A DNA stretch of 64,000 nucleotides, from assembly GCA_907163375.1 (NCBI GenBank), contig CAJQUW010004726.1, forward strand, positions 1 through 64,000. Direction: 5' to 3'. Source of the DNA: Prostheceraeus crozeri (lineage: Eukaryota; Platyhelminthes; Polycladida; Euryleptidae). Within the stretch, counting starts at the first letter, position 1. Each line of letters starts with the position of its first letter. The notes under the pieces are model-generated. The model was not told where the DNA came from. It did not search any database and saw only the letters and a list, made by a program, of their open reading frames with translations. The translations under genes were made by a program, and so were the position numbers. Below are positions 1-12,882 of the stretch, one piece after another.

Positions 1-1535
1 AGAAAAAAGAGTGCATGATGGTCATCATCACGCACGCTACATATGAGTCAAAGCATCTTCGTATTTATACAACACGTAGCGTTTAGCAAGCGAAGATGCT
101 TTTAGTTCATGGTTACTTATTTTAATTTTAATTGTTCACGCAAGAAGAAATTTAACAAACCGGTACAAAACTTGTTACCTGCTCTTATGCAATGTACACG
201 AAGTAAGCCAACAGGCATTTCTTTCAAAATTCTCAAAGTTGACATAGCCTACATGTAAATGCATTACGCAAGATTTTGAAAGAAGATCATAGATGTACTC
301 GTTATTAATAATTAAATAAATCTCAGAGATAGGAACACACTTTCGGTGATAGTTGACATGTAAATTGTCTGAAAAGAAGAAATCGGACATATGTGTAGGT
401 GCATAACAAAGTGTGCATCGATTGCACAATTTTTTGTGTGCAAAAATTGCACATTTACAACTCAATTACACAATTGACATGTGCATGTATAGCCCACAAG
501 TAGGCATAGCTGTTCATAGATTACAATAATTAGGCGGTATAGCCTGTCGGCACTTCGGTTAAAACCGTCGGCACAACGCTTCCATGGACCCCCCAGCTCT
601 AGGACCCTGGCGCCACCACTGAACAACGGCAACTCTAGATATGATATGTAAGAGTTACATAATAAAATTGTGTCATGGCTTAAAAAAAACAAATCATAGA
701 ACAATGAAGATTGAATGTTTATATCAAAGTGGTTTATATAGAACAGCATCCTAACCCTGAGAACAATGATACATAGAACGGTGTCATGTCATGATTTTTT
801 CCTTATTAACTTAATTAATCAACAAGACAAAAAATCGGACCCTTCCCAGTGGTACCTATCTCAATCATTGGGAACATTTTTAGCCAGTGCGAATTAACTC
901 CACTGTAGTTCATTGCTGGAAAGAAAATAATAGCTCTTTCTAAAAACAAAACTATCTAGGCACTGGAGTTGGCAAGATAGAGACTGGTCACCTCTTTCAC
1001 TTTCGCACTGTTGTCTCTCTGGTGTTTTGGCAGCTTCCGTCTATGTTAGTGAATGATTATGGAGTGCACAATGACGGTCATGTTCAGCAACTCCATCGAC
1101 ACCGTGATTTCGAGTGTAACTTTCTCATGCGCAGGATGGCCGGATGGGATGTTTATATGAAGTCCATCGAATTGTTTATCGAATACGCGATGACCAAGTG
1201 CACACATTGCCCTCAACTGGAGGAAGGAGATCATGACGATTCCATCAGGTGGACAGAAATGGCGAGTATCATCACTCTGGTGACCGCTATCAACCTCTGA
1301 TCAGTGTTTTGAAAATTCTGTCCGTCATTTTGCCTTACTGAAGACTGAAGGCCTTTAACTGTGCCGTTTCCAACACGAAAATTCATCAGTCAATGTCTAC
1401 CTGATTATTGCGCATTAAGTCTCGTCCACAGTATCACTATATTTGCCTCATCATTGAGATTAAAGCTAATTAATTAGTATTTCCAACTCTATCTGAAAAT
1501 CTTCGCAGTTTCAGTTACCTTCAAGAATTACATTT
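1..1535. other. intergenic DNA without a convincing gene
   Basis: No exon or gene is supported. A 10-bp inverted repeat (AGCATCTTCG at 52-61, its complement at 92-101) forms a small hairpin. A GC-rich patch at 545-650 reads on the minus strand as CAGTGGTGGCGCCAGGG followed by a G-run, which resembles the ends of non-autonomous hAT-like transposons, but no second end was found. Open frames on both strands at 1022-1300 overlap each other and match nothing I recognise. Confidence 0.5.
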
Positions 1536-1960
1536 CAGTCCAGCAACCAGAGCGAGTTCCTTGCAGAATTGGACTTTCACAGAATGATGTGTACCTTATG
1601 CCTATTGCGAATCTGCATGTCTGCTGTGTTCTATCAGGTTCCTATTCTTGTTGGAGAGGATGAAAGAAAAACACAGGGAGGCAGATTAAAGTTTTTGGTA
1701 AAAATGAAATTTTCTCTTATCAAGTGAAAAATACTGATCATAAAGCCATAATTTTTGATAATTTCATTAAACAAATCTGCAATCTGCCTCCCATTGTGTC
1801 TTTTCTTTGATCCTGTCTGACAATAACAGAAACCGGGTAAGCGCAAGGGGAACTCGGCAGACGCGCAGATTTGTGATAGCTGTAGGGTGTACATCATTCT
1901 GTGAAAGTCATTTCTGGTCTCGTTTCCTGCAGAAACGTGATCTGGCTGCCGGACTATTTT
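1536..1960. repeat. head-to-head pair of dispersed repeat family A
   Basis: Two copies of one repeat lie as inverted arms: 1536-1725 in minus orientation and about 1765-1955 in plus orientation. The arms share GACTTTCACAGAATGATGT (left) and its complement (right), an AATCTGC-rich inner part and a CTGCAGAAAC end. Related single copies lie at about 3625-3775, 5405-5630 and 18100-18285. The paired form could be a foldback non-autonomous transposon, with the single copies as half elements. Confidence 0.6.
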
Positions 1961-3480
1961 GATGCCTCACAGTAAAACATCGTAAATGAAGCAGATCTGA
2001 AATTTTAATTTTTAAGATGATCAGTAGAAAATATTTCTTTGTAGATTTACTTATATAGAAGCATGAAACATGCTTGTCATTTGTTTTATGTGTTAGAACT
2101 CAAGATTCACTTGTCCCTGATTTACAGCTATTTTACATGTGTTGGGGTGGGCTCCTGGAGACATTAGTTGACCAAATTGCGATTCTTACAGGAAAAATTG
2201 GAAGAAGTGTACTTTTACGCGCAAAATTGAAGAAAGTACAATGTACCTAGTTTTGAGTACTTGAATTGCAATTAAATTTAAACAATTTAATTGCAATTAT
2301 TCATATGCAACAAAATGCATTGTAATTTTGAGAATGTTACATGGAAGATAGTCATGATTATGAATATTGCAATAAATTATCTTTTAGTTTTTGCAATCAC
2401 TGCCCGGTTGAAGAAAAGAGATAGTTTATCTAATTATGGTTGATTGTAATAGGTTTAAGAGATATTGTACAATTGTTTTATAAAATAATCAAATAATATG
2501 CATTTGATTTTTTTGATAAATATTTGATTATTATTTGATAAATATTACCTTAATCACTTAAATGTTCAAATCTGAAACATTCTACAAATATTTATAAATT
2601 AATTTGTCTATGTAACAAATATATTTCTGCACACTTATGTGCTTGTTGCAAGTTATTAGTATCAGATAGTGCAGTAAGCGGAGTTCTGAGATGCATGTTT
2701 GTCTACCTGATGACAACGCTGGCGTAAAATGATTGAAAAATAACAAATTGCAATTATAATTTATTGCTACTATCAAATAATCAGTTAGATGCACTTAAAT
2801 TCAATAGATTCCTATTATCCCAATTTGATTAGGTACAATCACCTTTTGACAACCCTGGGTGGGTTTAGAGAGACTGACTTATCGGTTAGCAAATTAAAAG
2901 GGGTACCCTGCTGTGCTGAACTACATGCATCAGCTGGAAGCTGCTATCTCCTGCTACGTTCGAGCATCCATTTGTGGATGTTTCACAATGCAACCTGCAT
3001 TAGCCATATGTAGAAGCGTATCTGTCTAATGGTCCCTTGCATCACATTGAATTCGATGTATTTTAATTTCACAGACAAGCACAATAGCAGGATAATTTTC
3101 GAATGCACGAGTATACAGATGGAATCGAATCCATATTCTCTTTATACTTTATTATAATGTTCGCAGCTCTACAATAATACAAGTATGAGCGTTCCTTTCT
3201 CCAAGTCCACACCTTCAGTTAGTGCGATTGAGTGACGTCAACACAGCGCCAAAAACATCAACGATTGCCTCGTCGCAGAGTGACTCACGGGGTCACGCAT
3301 TTCTTCATGTGTGCGCGCGCTGCATTGATCTGACTTGCTTCATTGTTCATAACAGTCGCTTTTTGGTGTCAACTTATCAGCTGCCTAAATATTTAAAATT
3401 TTAGAAATAAGACAGGTCACGCTTTGAATTGCTATCCCGGGTTGGCAAAACCTGATAACATCATTGGAAGGATCATGGAC
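1961..3480. other. AT-rich intergenic DNA
   Basis: No supported gene. An imperfect AT-rich palindrome (AATTGCAATTAAA and its complement) lies at about 2264-2299, and runs of TTTGATAAATATT follow at 2500-2550. The short open frames here have no recognisable domains. Confidence 0.5.
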
Positions 3481-3624
3481 CACTAAGGTGTTTTTCCGGG
3501 ATAATCGAATGATTGGAGCATCAAAATCAGAGGAGGAGTGTATTCAAATCTCAAAATCGCCCGGGTAGGGTGAAAGTGAATGACAGAGGCGATGTCTTCG
3601 CACCGAGGAAATACAATCCTTGAT

Positions 3625-3775
3625 CTTGCAAAGGCCAAAAATGAGACTTTCATAGAATGATGAATGCCCTAGCGTCTGCCATGTTCTAACCTTCAGACGG
3701 GGGAAAACACATGTTACTACAATGAGACGCAGATTCAAGTTTTTTGGCCAAAAAGAATTTTCTGTTAGAGATGTA
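3625..3775 (-). repeat. dispersed repeat family A, single copy
   Basis: Matches the minus-orientation arm of the 1536-1960 repeat and the complement of the 5405-5630 copy: AATGAGACTTTCATAGAATG, then AACACATGTTACTACAATGA, then GACGCAGATTCAAGTTTTTT. It is diverged from the other copies, so it is an old insertion. Confidence 0.6.
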
Positions 3776-4351
3776 CATGACTCGACCTGACTAATATACA
3801 GTGTGTATACACACAGTTTGTTAGCAAGCGGTGATTGTAGAACATATGGATATAATTACAGTTTCATGATCAATTATAGATTGTGAAGGAATTCTTCGCT
3901 TGACGATAAAAGCTAGTAATATGGCAACGTTACAATTATTATCTTGTCTTATGAAGATTCCTGGCTGTATTGATGCAATATTTATACATGGCTATGGTTT
4001 TCCTTGTGTATTATTCTCACAAATTTCCTACGCAGTTTTCTACTTTTTATTTTCTCCAACGATCTGATGCATCGGGTTAATATAATTACGCATCAGTTTT
4101 ATCATGAAATTTTGAGAAAGACATTTATCGCAGCGCAAGCCACCATTTGAGGATGATGGTCATTGACGAATGATAAAGAGCCTCTGGGCCATCAATCTTA
4201 GCATAAGACTATGAAAACTGTCCATTACTGAGTTTAGGCAAAGGTCTTTAAGTCTGCCTAAAGTCTCCTAAATTAATGAATTTTAATTCTTTTCATAAAT
4301 TTATGCTTTCACAAAATGCATCATCTTAACTGCTTTTGACGGGAGGTAATC
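3776..4351. other. intergenic DNA
   Basis: No gene or repeat could be supported apart from a short GTGTGTATACACACA palindrome near 3801-3815. Confidence 0.5.
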
Positions 4352-4651
4352 ATTCATGGCCATGTTAAAACAAGTTATTCTGCTCCCTGTAACTTTTATT
4401 GTAGGATGACATAGTTAAAATAAAAACAAGTAAGTGACTGATAAAAACCCGACGTTTCGTCTCACAGAGACATACTCATGGGTAGCTGGTGAAGAATTAA
4501 GCTACCAGGCGTCATCAGCTACCCATGAGTATCTCTCTGTGAGACGAAACGTCGGGTTTTTATCAGTCACTTACTTGTTTTTATTTTAACTATGTCATCC
4601 TACAATAAAAGTACAGGGAGCAGAATAACTTGTTTCAACATGGCTATGAAT
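4352..4651. mobile_element. foldback element with 137-bp inverted arms
   Basis: The left arm (4352-4488) and right arm (4516-4651) are near-perfect reverse complements around a 27-bp loop. The arms contain AAACCCGACGTTTCGTCTCA and an outer ATTCATGGCCATGTT / AACATGGCTATGAAT end. Such a structure is typical of a foldback MITE with no coding capacity. The few mismatches between arms suggest either recent insertion or ongoing arm correction. No target duplication could be assigned with confidence. Confidence 0.75.
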
Positions 4652-5404
4652 ATTTCATAATATAACTTAAATCACGAAAATTCGGGAGATATTTCGATGT
4701 AATTTCTTTCTACGACTTGAATAAAAACGAGGATTAGCTTGAGTTTGCTGTGTTCCTCAATGAATTATATATAACGAAGTCGATGTTGACAGTTGACCGA
4801 TCGCTATTAGAACAGCTGGGTGTTATTGTATTATTGTACAGGGGTATTTTTGTACACAATACTACGTCTGAAGTTATTTCAGACGTATTATGAGTAGTAA
4901 TATGTACAGAGTAATATGTACTTCGATATGACTTCACTTGTCTTGAAAGAATGGCATGGGACCAAACTACAAACGATGTATTTCAAGCCAAGCCGAGGGG
5001 CCGCGGCTCCGACCGGCTCGAACAACTGGAGCCGAGCCGAGCCGAGCCGATGGAAGATGATTTAAAGCCGAGCTGAGCCGCCATCGATTCGGCTCGGCCA
5101 AGCTGCGGCTCGGCTTAAGTACATCTCTATTATCTGTGCTCTTCTAATGAAATGAAAATTCATGTCATTTCCTGTCATATGTTCATACATCTCTGTCTAT
5201 GAAAGTAAACATATTCAGATTTTGTCAAGCCTCCAAACCTGTGCAAACACCAGTATTTTTGCCAATTTTATTCACATTCAACCACCATCTCGTATGCATG
5301 ACGGATGCGAAACATGATAGCAACACATGAAAATGATAGGAAACTCTCTAAAAACATTTCAAGTCAAAAACTATGGCTGTAGACTTAGTACCGTACTTTC
5401 CATT
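4652..5404. other. intergenic DNA with a GGCTC-type simple repeat
   Basis: A GC-rich block at about 4990-5125 repeats GAGCC/GGCTC pentamers in both orientations (GAGCCGAGCCGAGCCGAGCC, later ATTCGGCTCGGCC), so it can fold on itself. It stands out from AT-rich surroundings and resembles the GC-rich tips of some invertebrate non-autonomous transposons. Nothing else is supported. Confidence 0.5.
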
Positions 5405-5630
5405 TCATTAGAGAAAACATAGAACTTTTCATTTTTGCCAAAAACTGCAATCTGCGTCTTATTGGATTAACATGTATTTTTTCTTTGATAGTGCCTCACA
5501 AGAAGAGGAGCTAACTAGAAATCGACAGACGTGCAGGTTCGTAATAGGCTTAGGGTGCACATCATTATGTGAAAGTCTCATTTTCGGCTTCGTTCCTGCA
5601 GAAACTCGTTCTGACTGCGTACTATTACTG
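5405..5630 (+). repeat. dispersed repeat family A, single copy
   Basis: The plus-orientation copy carries GCAATCTGCGTCTTATTGGA, ACATGTATTTTTTCTTTGAT, AGGGTGCACATCATTATGTG and TTCCTGCAGAAACTCG in the same order as the other family members at 1536-1960, 3625-3775 and 18100-18285. Confidence 0.6.
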
Positions 5631-7359
5631 ATGAATGTTGTTCCATTCTAATGAAATTAGAATCTAATTGAATCTATCTATAGAATCGTCTGGCCGCTGC
5701 AGACAAGCATCAGTCACCGAGTCCCAGATTGCGACTTACTCTTTTATAAGAGAGTTCGCCTACATCTTGTGCATATTTAAAGCGTCATGCAAGGCAGTCG
5801 TCCGTATATTAACCTCCTCATTTTGTATTTCAAATAAAATATCCACACTATGTTAAACTTTGATGAGTCATTGAGTAAAGTACAACAATTTGATTTCAAC
5901 ATAAGTAGCAGCCGATGAAAGTACGTCTATCATCGACTTTCAGAAGTTAATGGTGATGGATTGGACTATTTCACGGAATAAAGCTCTTCAAGTTTTGACT
6001 GTTCTTGAATGCTGTCCACAAAATGTAACTTTAAATCTATTGACTAAGCTTTTAACACACAAATGATCGAGTCTAAGCAGCTAAATTGATCAAAAAAGCT
6101 TTGAATACATTCATCCGAATTCAAATTATCAATGAACGGTGATTCGTGTGACAACTTTGATTTTAATCAAAGAAGCATTGGAATGAAATATCGTACATCC
6201 GATTTTCATGTAAAAATGATGAGTAAAACAAAACGATAATATTAATAATAACAATAAGTGTTTATTTCAAAGACAAAAAAATAAACGATTCGCCAATAGA
6301 AGTCATTTGAAAAAGGGAGTTTGATAAAACAAATAGCATACACGTAATGCACAGAAAAGTTAATGAAGTGAAACATTGCTAGATTTAACAGAGCATGATA
6401 AACAAATCTATTTTGTCTTCTCATGGTTTTCACGTGAGGAAGAATCAGCCTTTTACTGCGTTGTGATGGAGGACGAAGAAGTCGATGCAAGATATGATTC
6501 GAATCATTCAGTTATAATTATATTGCCCCGAATTATATCAAGATGATGAAACTAATTCAATTCAGGAAGGTTCAGTTTGATTCCAACGTCAGCAGGCCTA
6601 CAACGAGTTACACTGAGAAAATAATCTGTGTCATTCACGTGCTTTCACGTGTAATTCACGGTGTTGCTCATCCTCGATTTTCTAATAGTCGACTAGTCAG
6701 AAGATGAATTTCTAAATCTGTGTTTTAGGCTTGCTTACTGTAATTTTTCATGATTCTCCTTTTTTCTCCGATAACTTTTCATTCGTGCTCCTTGTGATCT
6801 TTTATTTTATTTTTACTAATCAAGCCTATTATAGAATTGCATTCATATTGATTTTCTGCTTATTTTCGCTATCAGTTTGTGTGAACTGCAATGGATCTAC
6901 AAGTACATGTAGATTGCAATTATGTCTATCATTGCACTATTTTGACAACATATATTTTTATACTGTACTCTCATCTGCCCGAACATTCATATTGAGATAC
7001 ACGAGACTTCAATTCTAAAATTTTCTTCTGTACAGATTGCAAAATATTGCAAACGATTGAGAAAATCAGAAGCAAACCTTGGTGAAAGAAGCTGTAAGAA
7101 AGAGATCTTGCAGTGTGTGTCATGGCTCTCTGGACGTGGTGGATCACAGATAAACACACTTAACGAATTCTCAGTCACTTGCTCGTGAGTGACTTGGGTG
7201 ACTTGGGTGACTCTACATTAATGTCTGACCAATTACATCAAGTAGTTGATATCCGCTTATGAAGGAACAAAAGGAGCACTGCGCGTCTTGCAAGTGCATG
7301 CTAAGTCGCGTGTGTCTGCAGGTGGTAAAAACAAATTCACAGGAGTTATAAAAATCATG
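5631..7359. other. intergenic DNA
   Basis: No supported gene. Short open frames lack recognisable motifs. A GTGACTTGG triplication lies at 7189-7213, close to the 3' end of the downstream LINE, and could be the short tandem tail of that element, though the end of the LINE cannot be fixed. Confidence 0.4.
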
Positions 7360-9490
7360 ACACTCTGTTCAGATCCGCAAGCCTTAGTCCTGTGTAGAGC
7401 CGTGGGCGTTCCTCGTGATGTCAATCGATCTTGCACTTGCCATGCCTCCCCTCCATTCTCGGATGTTGTCAACCCATGTTCGTTATCTTCTTCCTCTTCT
7501 AAGCTTTGCACACACTTCTCCTTCCGTTGATACATTCACCAGACTCCCTCCTCTTCTCTTCCAGTGGTCATATTTCTTCATTTTTATTTCTTTTATTTTC
7601 CCGAGGAGTCCTTCTCCCTCTGATACGCCTGTCTGTCTCACATATTTATTTGTTTTCTTTTGTGTCCAGCTTAGTCGTAAGACTCTTCTCCATAGTCATA
7701 GCTCAAAAACTTTGATCATTCTTTCTTCTTGAGTGTCCAGCTTTCTGAGCTGTAGGACGCTATGCTCCAGACCAGGAATTTGGCGAATCTGACTTTCATC
7801 TTAAGGCTCAAATTATTTGCTTTCTATACTTCGACTAGATCCACTGTCGCTCTTCTGGCTACACTCAGTCTGATGTTCACTTCTGTCCTACTGTCTCCAT
7901 CGGGAGTGATGTAGGATCCCAGAAACTGAAATTTACTGACATTATCGATCTTATCTTCTCCAATGGCGATGCTTCCTTTACCGTTTACTGTCATGGAACT
8001 CGTTTTCTTCGTATTCAACGCTAATCCGTATACTTCACTCATAGCCTTAAGATGTTCTGCCGTGCCTTCAATTCCTTTTTCGTACTCGCTATCAAAGTTG
8101 TGTCGTCGGCGCATCTGATGTTCCAAATTGATTTCCCACCAACAACTTTACCTGCTCTTTCTGAAAGTTCTTTCCCAACTTCTCTCATGATTTTCTCGTC
8201 GATTGAATTGAAGAGGAGCGGTGATATGAGACAGCCTTGTCTGACTCCTTTTCCAAACTTGAATGATTCTGATCGTCGATTATGAACACGCACCACAGCG
8301 CTGGTATTTTCAAATAATTCCTTTTATAGCCATATTAGATGTTTTGGTACCCCGAAATCGTCAAGCACCTTCCATAAGGCCGCGTGGAGAACGGAATCGA
8401 AAGCCTTGCTGTAATCAACGAAAAGGACCCATAATTCTTCATTATCCTGTCTTTTCGCAACTTCCTGCAATACCTTTCTCATCATTAGGATGGCATCTGT
8501 CGCTCTTTTCCCAGCTGTAAAACCAAACTGTTCTTCTGCTATTTGAGATCCGATATAAAAATGAAGCCTCTGTCTGAGGATTTCTAGCAATATCTTCGAT
8601 CTGGCGTTCCTGATACTTTTGGCAGTGTGATTTCTTCTGATATTGTCCACGCGTCACGCCAACTACCTGTCTGGCAGATTTCGTCGATCTTCTTCTTCAT
8701 CATTTTCACTGTCGTTGATCCTTCCGCAGGGATTCCATCTATGCCAACTGTTTTCTTGATCTTCAGTTTCTTGGTTGCATACTGAATTTCACTTTCGAGA
8801 ACTTCAGGCTCTTCATCTCCTTTTCTACTCTCCTTTCATCTCCTTCATCTCTTCTCCTACTTCACTGTTGCTTGATGTGTCATGATATAATTGTGCACAG
8901 TAGTTGCTCCATCTTGCGAGGACATCATCTAAATTATATAGCATCTCTCCGGATCCATCTCTAATCCCAATTTCAGGATTTGCTGTCTCCTTTATACTCA
9001 TCTGCTTCACTACATGGTATATTGCATGCGTGTCTCCTTTCGGTGCAGCCTCCTCCGCTTCCATCACCTTTTGTTTGTGCCACCTTCTTTTTGGTGTTCT
9101 TAAAGCTTTCTTACCCTCTTTGCAAGCTTTCTTGTGTTCTTCTCCTTCCATATTGTTTTTTCTTCGCATCTCGCATTTTTTTCAATGAGTTTCCAGCATT
9201 TGTCATCTATCCAAGGCTTTGTCCTCTGTTTCCTTTCCGGGCATGTTTTTTCAATAGAGCTGATCATCGCCCTTTGGAACGACTGCCAAGATGTTTCTCC
9301 TTTCAACTGCTCTTTCAGACGGTCTTTGAACTCGTTACGTACTTTCTCGTCATTTAGAATTGCAAAGTCTCGCTTAGATTCAACCATTTTAATCGGCTTT
9401 TTGTTCCATGCTTTACATGGGAGTTTTGCCCAAAACAACTGATGGTTCGCGTCACAACCAGCGCTTATCAGGGACCTCGAATCATGCATT
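7360..9490 (-). mobile_element. RTE-type LINE, 5'-truncated and decayed
   Basis: Reading the minus strand, pieces appear in the order expected for an RTE endonuclease/reverse transcriptase. The end of the endonuclease (ANHQLFWAKL) is at about 9430-9490. A linker with KRRWHKQKV and ARWSNYCAQL follows. The RT block holds EQFGFTAGKRATDAI, VLFVDYSKAFDSV, KGVRQGCLISPLLF and CADDTTLIAS between about 8650 and 8080, and FQFLGSYITPDGDSRTEV comes at about 7950. The C-terminal part has SESWTLKKKE and TWVDNIREWRGGMASARS, ending with a stop near 7385. The usual YADD is CADD here. Several frame changes and stops separate the blocks, so the copy is dead. Most of the endonuclease is missing, as is common for LINEs truncated at the 5' end. 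Confidence 0.85.
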
Positions 9491-10935
9491 CATCTTTATT
9501 TCGTCCTCTCGTAATTATGCAATCAATCATTTTTCGAACACTGCCATCTGTCGAAATCCATATTTATTTTTTTATTACGGTGTTGAAAAATGGTGTTAAG
9601 AGTTATTAGCCTGCAATCCTCCATCCAATCCAGAGGCAGGAGGCTACGTCATTTGTCTGCACTAGTCCAAATTTTCCACATGCCAGATGTTCCAAATTTG
9701 CTCCAATCTGAGCATTTCAATCTCACATCACTATGAATCTCTCACGTTTCGAAACTTGATCAACCGTTTCCTGGATCTTGGCATTTTCCTATACATCTAT
9801 ATTATGCATTTAATTGTTCGGATTTTATAACATCGAATTTTGTAACAATTCGGGTTCAGTGGCCACTCTTATTTGCACCATTGATGAAATCGTTTGAGTA
9901 TTGTAACATGTTGACCACCTGCGAACGAGAAGTCTTTGTGCGCACGTCCCTTACTTTACGCCGATCAGGTTTCATCGAGATGTAAACCTCTAGATGTTAT
10001 CTGAGGAAGCAGGTGTGCAGATTATTTCATGATCCGATCATCAGGTTCATTGATGACTGATATCCCATCCCTCTCAATTCAGGCGCAATTAAAGACCAAT
10101 CACCGGCTTCTAAGAAAACATATCATCACAATCATCGTCTAATTTTGTATGCATGCATCATGTCTCCACCTAAGAATAAGCAAACTCGACTATCATTTTC
10201 TGACAATTATTCCGTAATTCTAGATTTAAATAAAGGTTCGATAATTCAAAAGCGATTGAGTTTTTGCCTGTGTTATCAAGAAAAACAAGGATGCTATATT
10301 GAAGCAGTTCGAGGCTGGTGAAACATACACAAAAGTCCAGTAAGAAGTGCAACTACGAAGAACTCGATCTACTGCCTCATGAATGGTTCAAACAGGTGCG
10401 AATGCGGACTTATGTGGAAGGTGCTACCGAATAAAACACTGGCACTCAAGGAAGAAAAGTGCAGTGGAGGCAAGCATGCCAAGAACAGGATATACCCTAT
10501 CTTTTTTAGTCTGAGTCGGTGCCGTCAATGTGCCATTATCTCATTAAAATATCATCAATGACATGGTTTTTTGAAAATTTGGGTTTAGTAACAATTTGCG
10601 GTTAGTAACATGTTTACCAGCACGATGGCATGTTACTAAATCCGAACACTACTGTACTTGTAATATGTTTACCGGTTGCGGCTTTGCGTCCATTCTCAGG
10701 AAGATGATCCGATCATTTTACTGGCCTTACTTCAGTGATTGCATTTCGGCATTTCGGTGACACCAAGAAACCAATACCTGCAAAATGGCTGTCTCCTGAA
10801 TGGTGCACTTTCCAGTGGTAATCTCTCCATTGTTAGTGAAATAGAAAAGCGAGCGTTTGCCTTTAATAAAACATTTATAAACGTCGAAGAGCATTTTTAC
10901 CTCTAGCAGTGTAGATATTGAAGCCTTTGCGTAAT
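9491..10935. other. intergenic DNA
   Basis: No gene or repeat could be supported. The small open frames are in low-complexity, unconserved sequence. Confidence 0.5.
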
Positions 10936-11075
10936 GGTTAAAGGAGGTTTCATTGATATTTGCTGAAATAATGAGGACAATTATCTGTTAAAATTCCCGA
11001 GGGCATAGCCCGAGGGAATTTCGACAGATAATTGGCCGAGATATCTCAGCAAATATCAATGAAACTCCTTTAACC
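10936..11075. mobile_element. foldback MITE, 140 bp
   Basis: The two halves are inverted copies: GGTTAAAGGAGGTTTCATTG on the left, and on the right CAATGAAACTCCTTTAACC. The centre is itself palindromic: ATTATCTGT, AAATTCCC, AGGGC, then AGCCC, GGGAATTT, ACAGATAAT. The whole 140 bp would fold into one long hairpin. It ends 2 bp before the next element. Confidence 0.75.
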
Positions 11076-11077
11076 GT

Positions 11078-11236
11078 TTTAAACTATGCCAGTTTATCTC
11101 TATTCGGGTAGGGACAGATTAACAATGTTATAGTTGATCTCTATTCGGGGAGGAACAGGGACAGGGATATTACGGGATTTAATGAGATCTCTAGATAGCA
11201 AAAAATACATTACTAGATAAACTGGCATAGTTTAAA
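11078..11236. mobile_element. MITE with 22-bp terminal inverted repeats
   Basis: The left end (11078-11099) begins TTTAAACTATGCCAG and the right end (11215-11236) is its complement, CTGGCATAGTTTAAA. The 159-bp interior carries two related segments around CTCTATTCGGG. There is no coding capacity. It touches the foldback element at 10936-11075, so one may have inserted beside or into the other. Confidence 0.7.
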
Positions 11237-12882
11237 GAAGATTTATACGCACTCCTGAAGGACGAGTGTTATTCCATGTCTACGAGACGTTTCCATCGTG
11301 ACGACTTTGTTTTGGACACTCACAAAAGCGTGAGCATTTAGCAAGTTCGCCCGAGTAAGAAATTAATAAAAATGCATTACGCATTACTTGCACTGATTTA
11401 TAACTTATAATATTGCAACTTTTAAACTTGCTTGAATATAAAAGCTTATTATATATTTTGCTTATCGAGCAAATTAATACGAAGCATATTCTCAGAACAA
11501 AGCAGGGTCGCTTATTCTGGTCAGCATCCCGGGCAGCCCGCCCGATTTTATAGCCCTGGCTGGCTTCTCGATTTTGCTTTTAATTAGACGTCAGAATCGC
11601 TACACGGTCAAAATGTGTACAATAAACCGTTCCCAAAAGATAGTGGCTACAGTTCTAGTATTCATGTAGTCTAGTCTAAGCTGGCAATTTGTAGTTATGC
11701 GTGGACTTATGAGTTTATTTGTTGGACGTCTAGTCTATAGTTATAGAATCCACAAAATCACAAATGGTCCTATTAAGTTTATTTGAACCTGAACGAGCCG
11801 CATAAAAATTTCGGAGACCTTTACTGCTAATTCGGTGCGGATACAGCGCAGATGCGGATGATTGATTTTGGATTTTGCGGACGCGAATATGGAAAATTCA
11901 GTTTTGTCCACCTTTGCTATCCATTGGAAATGTATCGGGCTTCCTCTATCTATCTATTTATTCATGACACACTGCAAGCAAATAAGGCCGACGTTCATGT
12001 CATATTTCTAGCATTCATAAGTATCCTTCATTGGTGTTTGCAGCCACAGGTTGCATCTCTAAATGAGATATAGTTCTTTATGTTCATCGAATGTCTGCAT
12101 TATCAGATGAAAAAAGTTTTTTATAGCCATTTATTTACATTATCTTGCAGAATGAATGCAAGATCCAATGGAGGCACTATAAGACCTTATGTAGGATTAT
12201 CATGCATGTATACCACAGGCCTGCAGTCGGCTATACTTCTCAAATATTTGGTTTATGGGAATTATTATGGGAAGTAATTGCAAAATTTGAAAAATCCTGT
12301 GGAAATGGAGAGGGAATGGGATGATGAAATCTCGTCCCACGGCAAACCTGCAAATCAGTCTTATCAATCTATTTCTGTACTCATAAGCAACTTATCACTA
12401 AATTCAACCAGTTTGGCATCTGAAAATTTGGTGAAAATTCGAAATTTTTAAAATCAGTCAAAACTCGTGATTTTGAATTTTGAATTTTACTATTTTTGAA
12501 TTGACGATAAACGAGCGAAATTAAACAGATACCATCACTGCAAATTTCACACACACGAAATATGTTAAGCAGTGAATGTCACACATGGCGCTCGGAGCAG
12601 TCAGGAAAGGGCGGGACGAATCGGCTCTCGAGAGATGAGCTTCACAACACGGTCTGGACATGTATCTTGTCGGATTCAGTTCGACTGTTGCTGAGTTTAT
12701 CCAAAAACGTCTGTCATCGCATTTTCACACATTCGTCATCAAATCATCATTGCAGTCAATTATTTAGCAATTTATCATCGCTCGTAGTTATTGGTCAAAC
12801 TTTCTTGCAATCAACGCTTAGAATCGCCGAATTATAACAGGTAATATATCGTCGACTTTGAGATTATTCCTTTCTGAGAGAC
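11237..12882. other. region upstream of the GPCR gene
   Basis: No further coding exon is supported. About 12285-12350 matches the minus strand of 45785-45850 (shared GAAATCTCGT-CCCACGGCAA and a GGAATGGGA segment), so it is a dispersed repeat. AACAG followed by GTAATA at 12836-12845 would serve as a 5'UTR splice donor, but this is a guess. The promoter could not be located. Confidence 0.4.

Noticed and set aside
1022-1300. Overlapping frames on both strands considered as a host exon
   Set aside because: Neither strand has recognisable motifs or convincing splice sites, and both strands are equally open.
7246-9599. Several plus-strand frames rich in Ser/Leu/Phe
   Set aside because: They are antisense of the minus-strand RTE LINE, which shows RT motifs in order.
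12562-12837. 91-codon frame upstream of the GPCR start
   Set aside because: No domain, and it ends before the receptor frame. More likely 5'UTR or upstream DNA.
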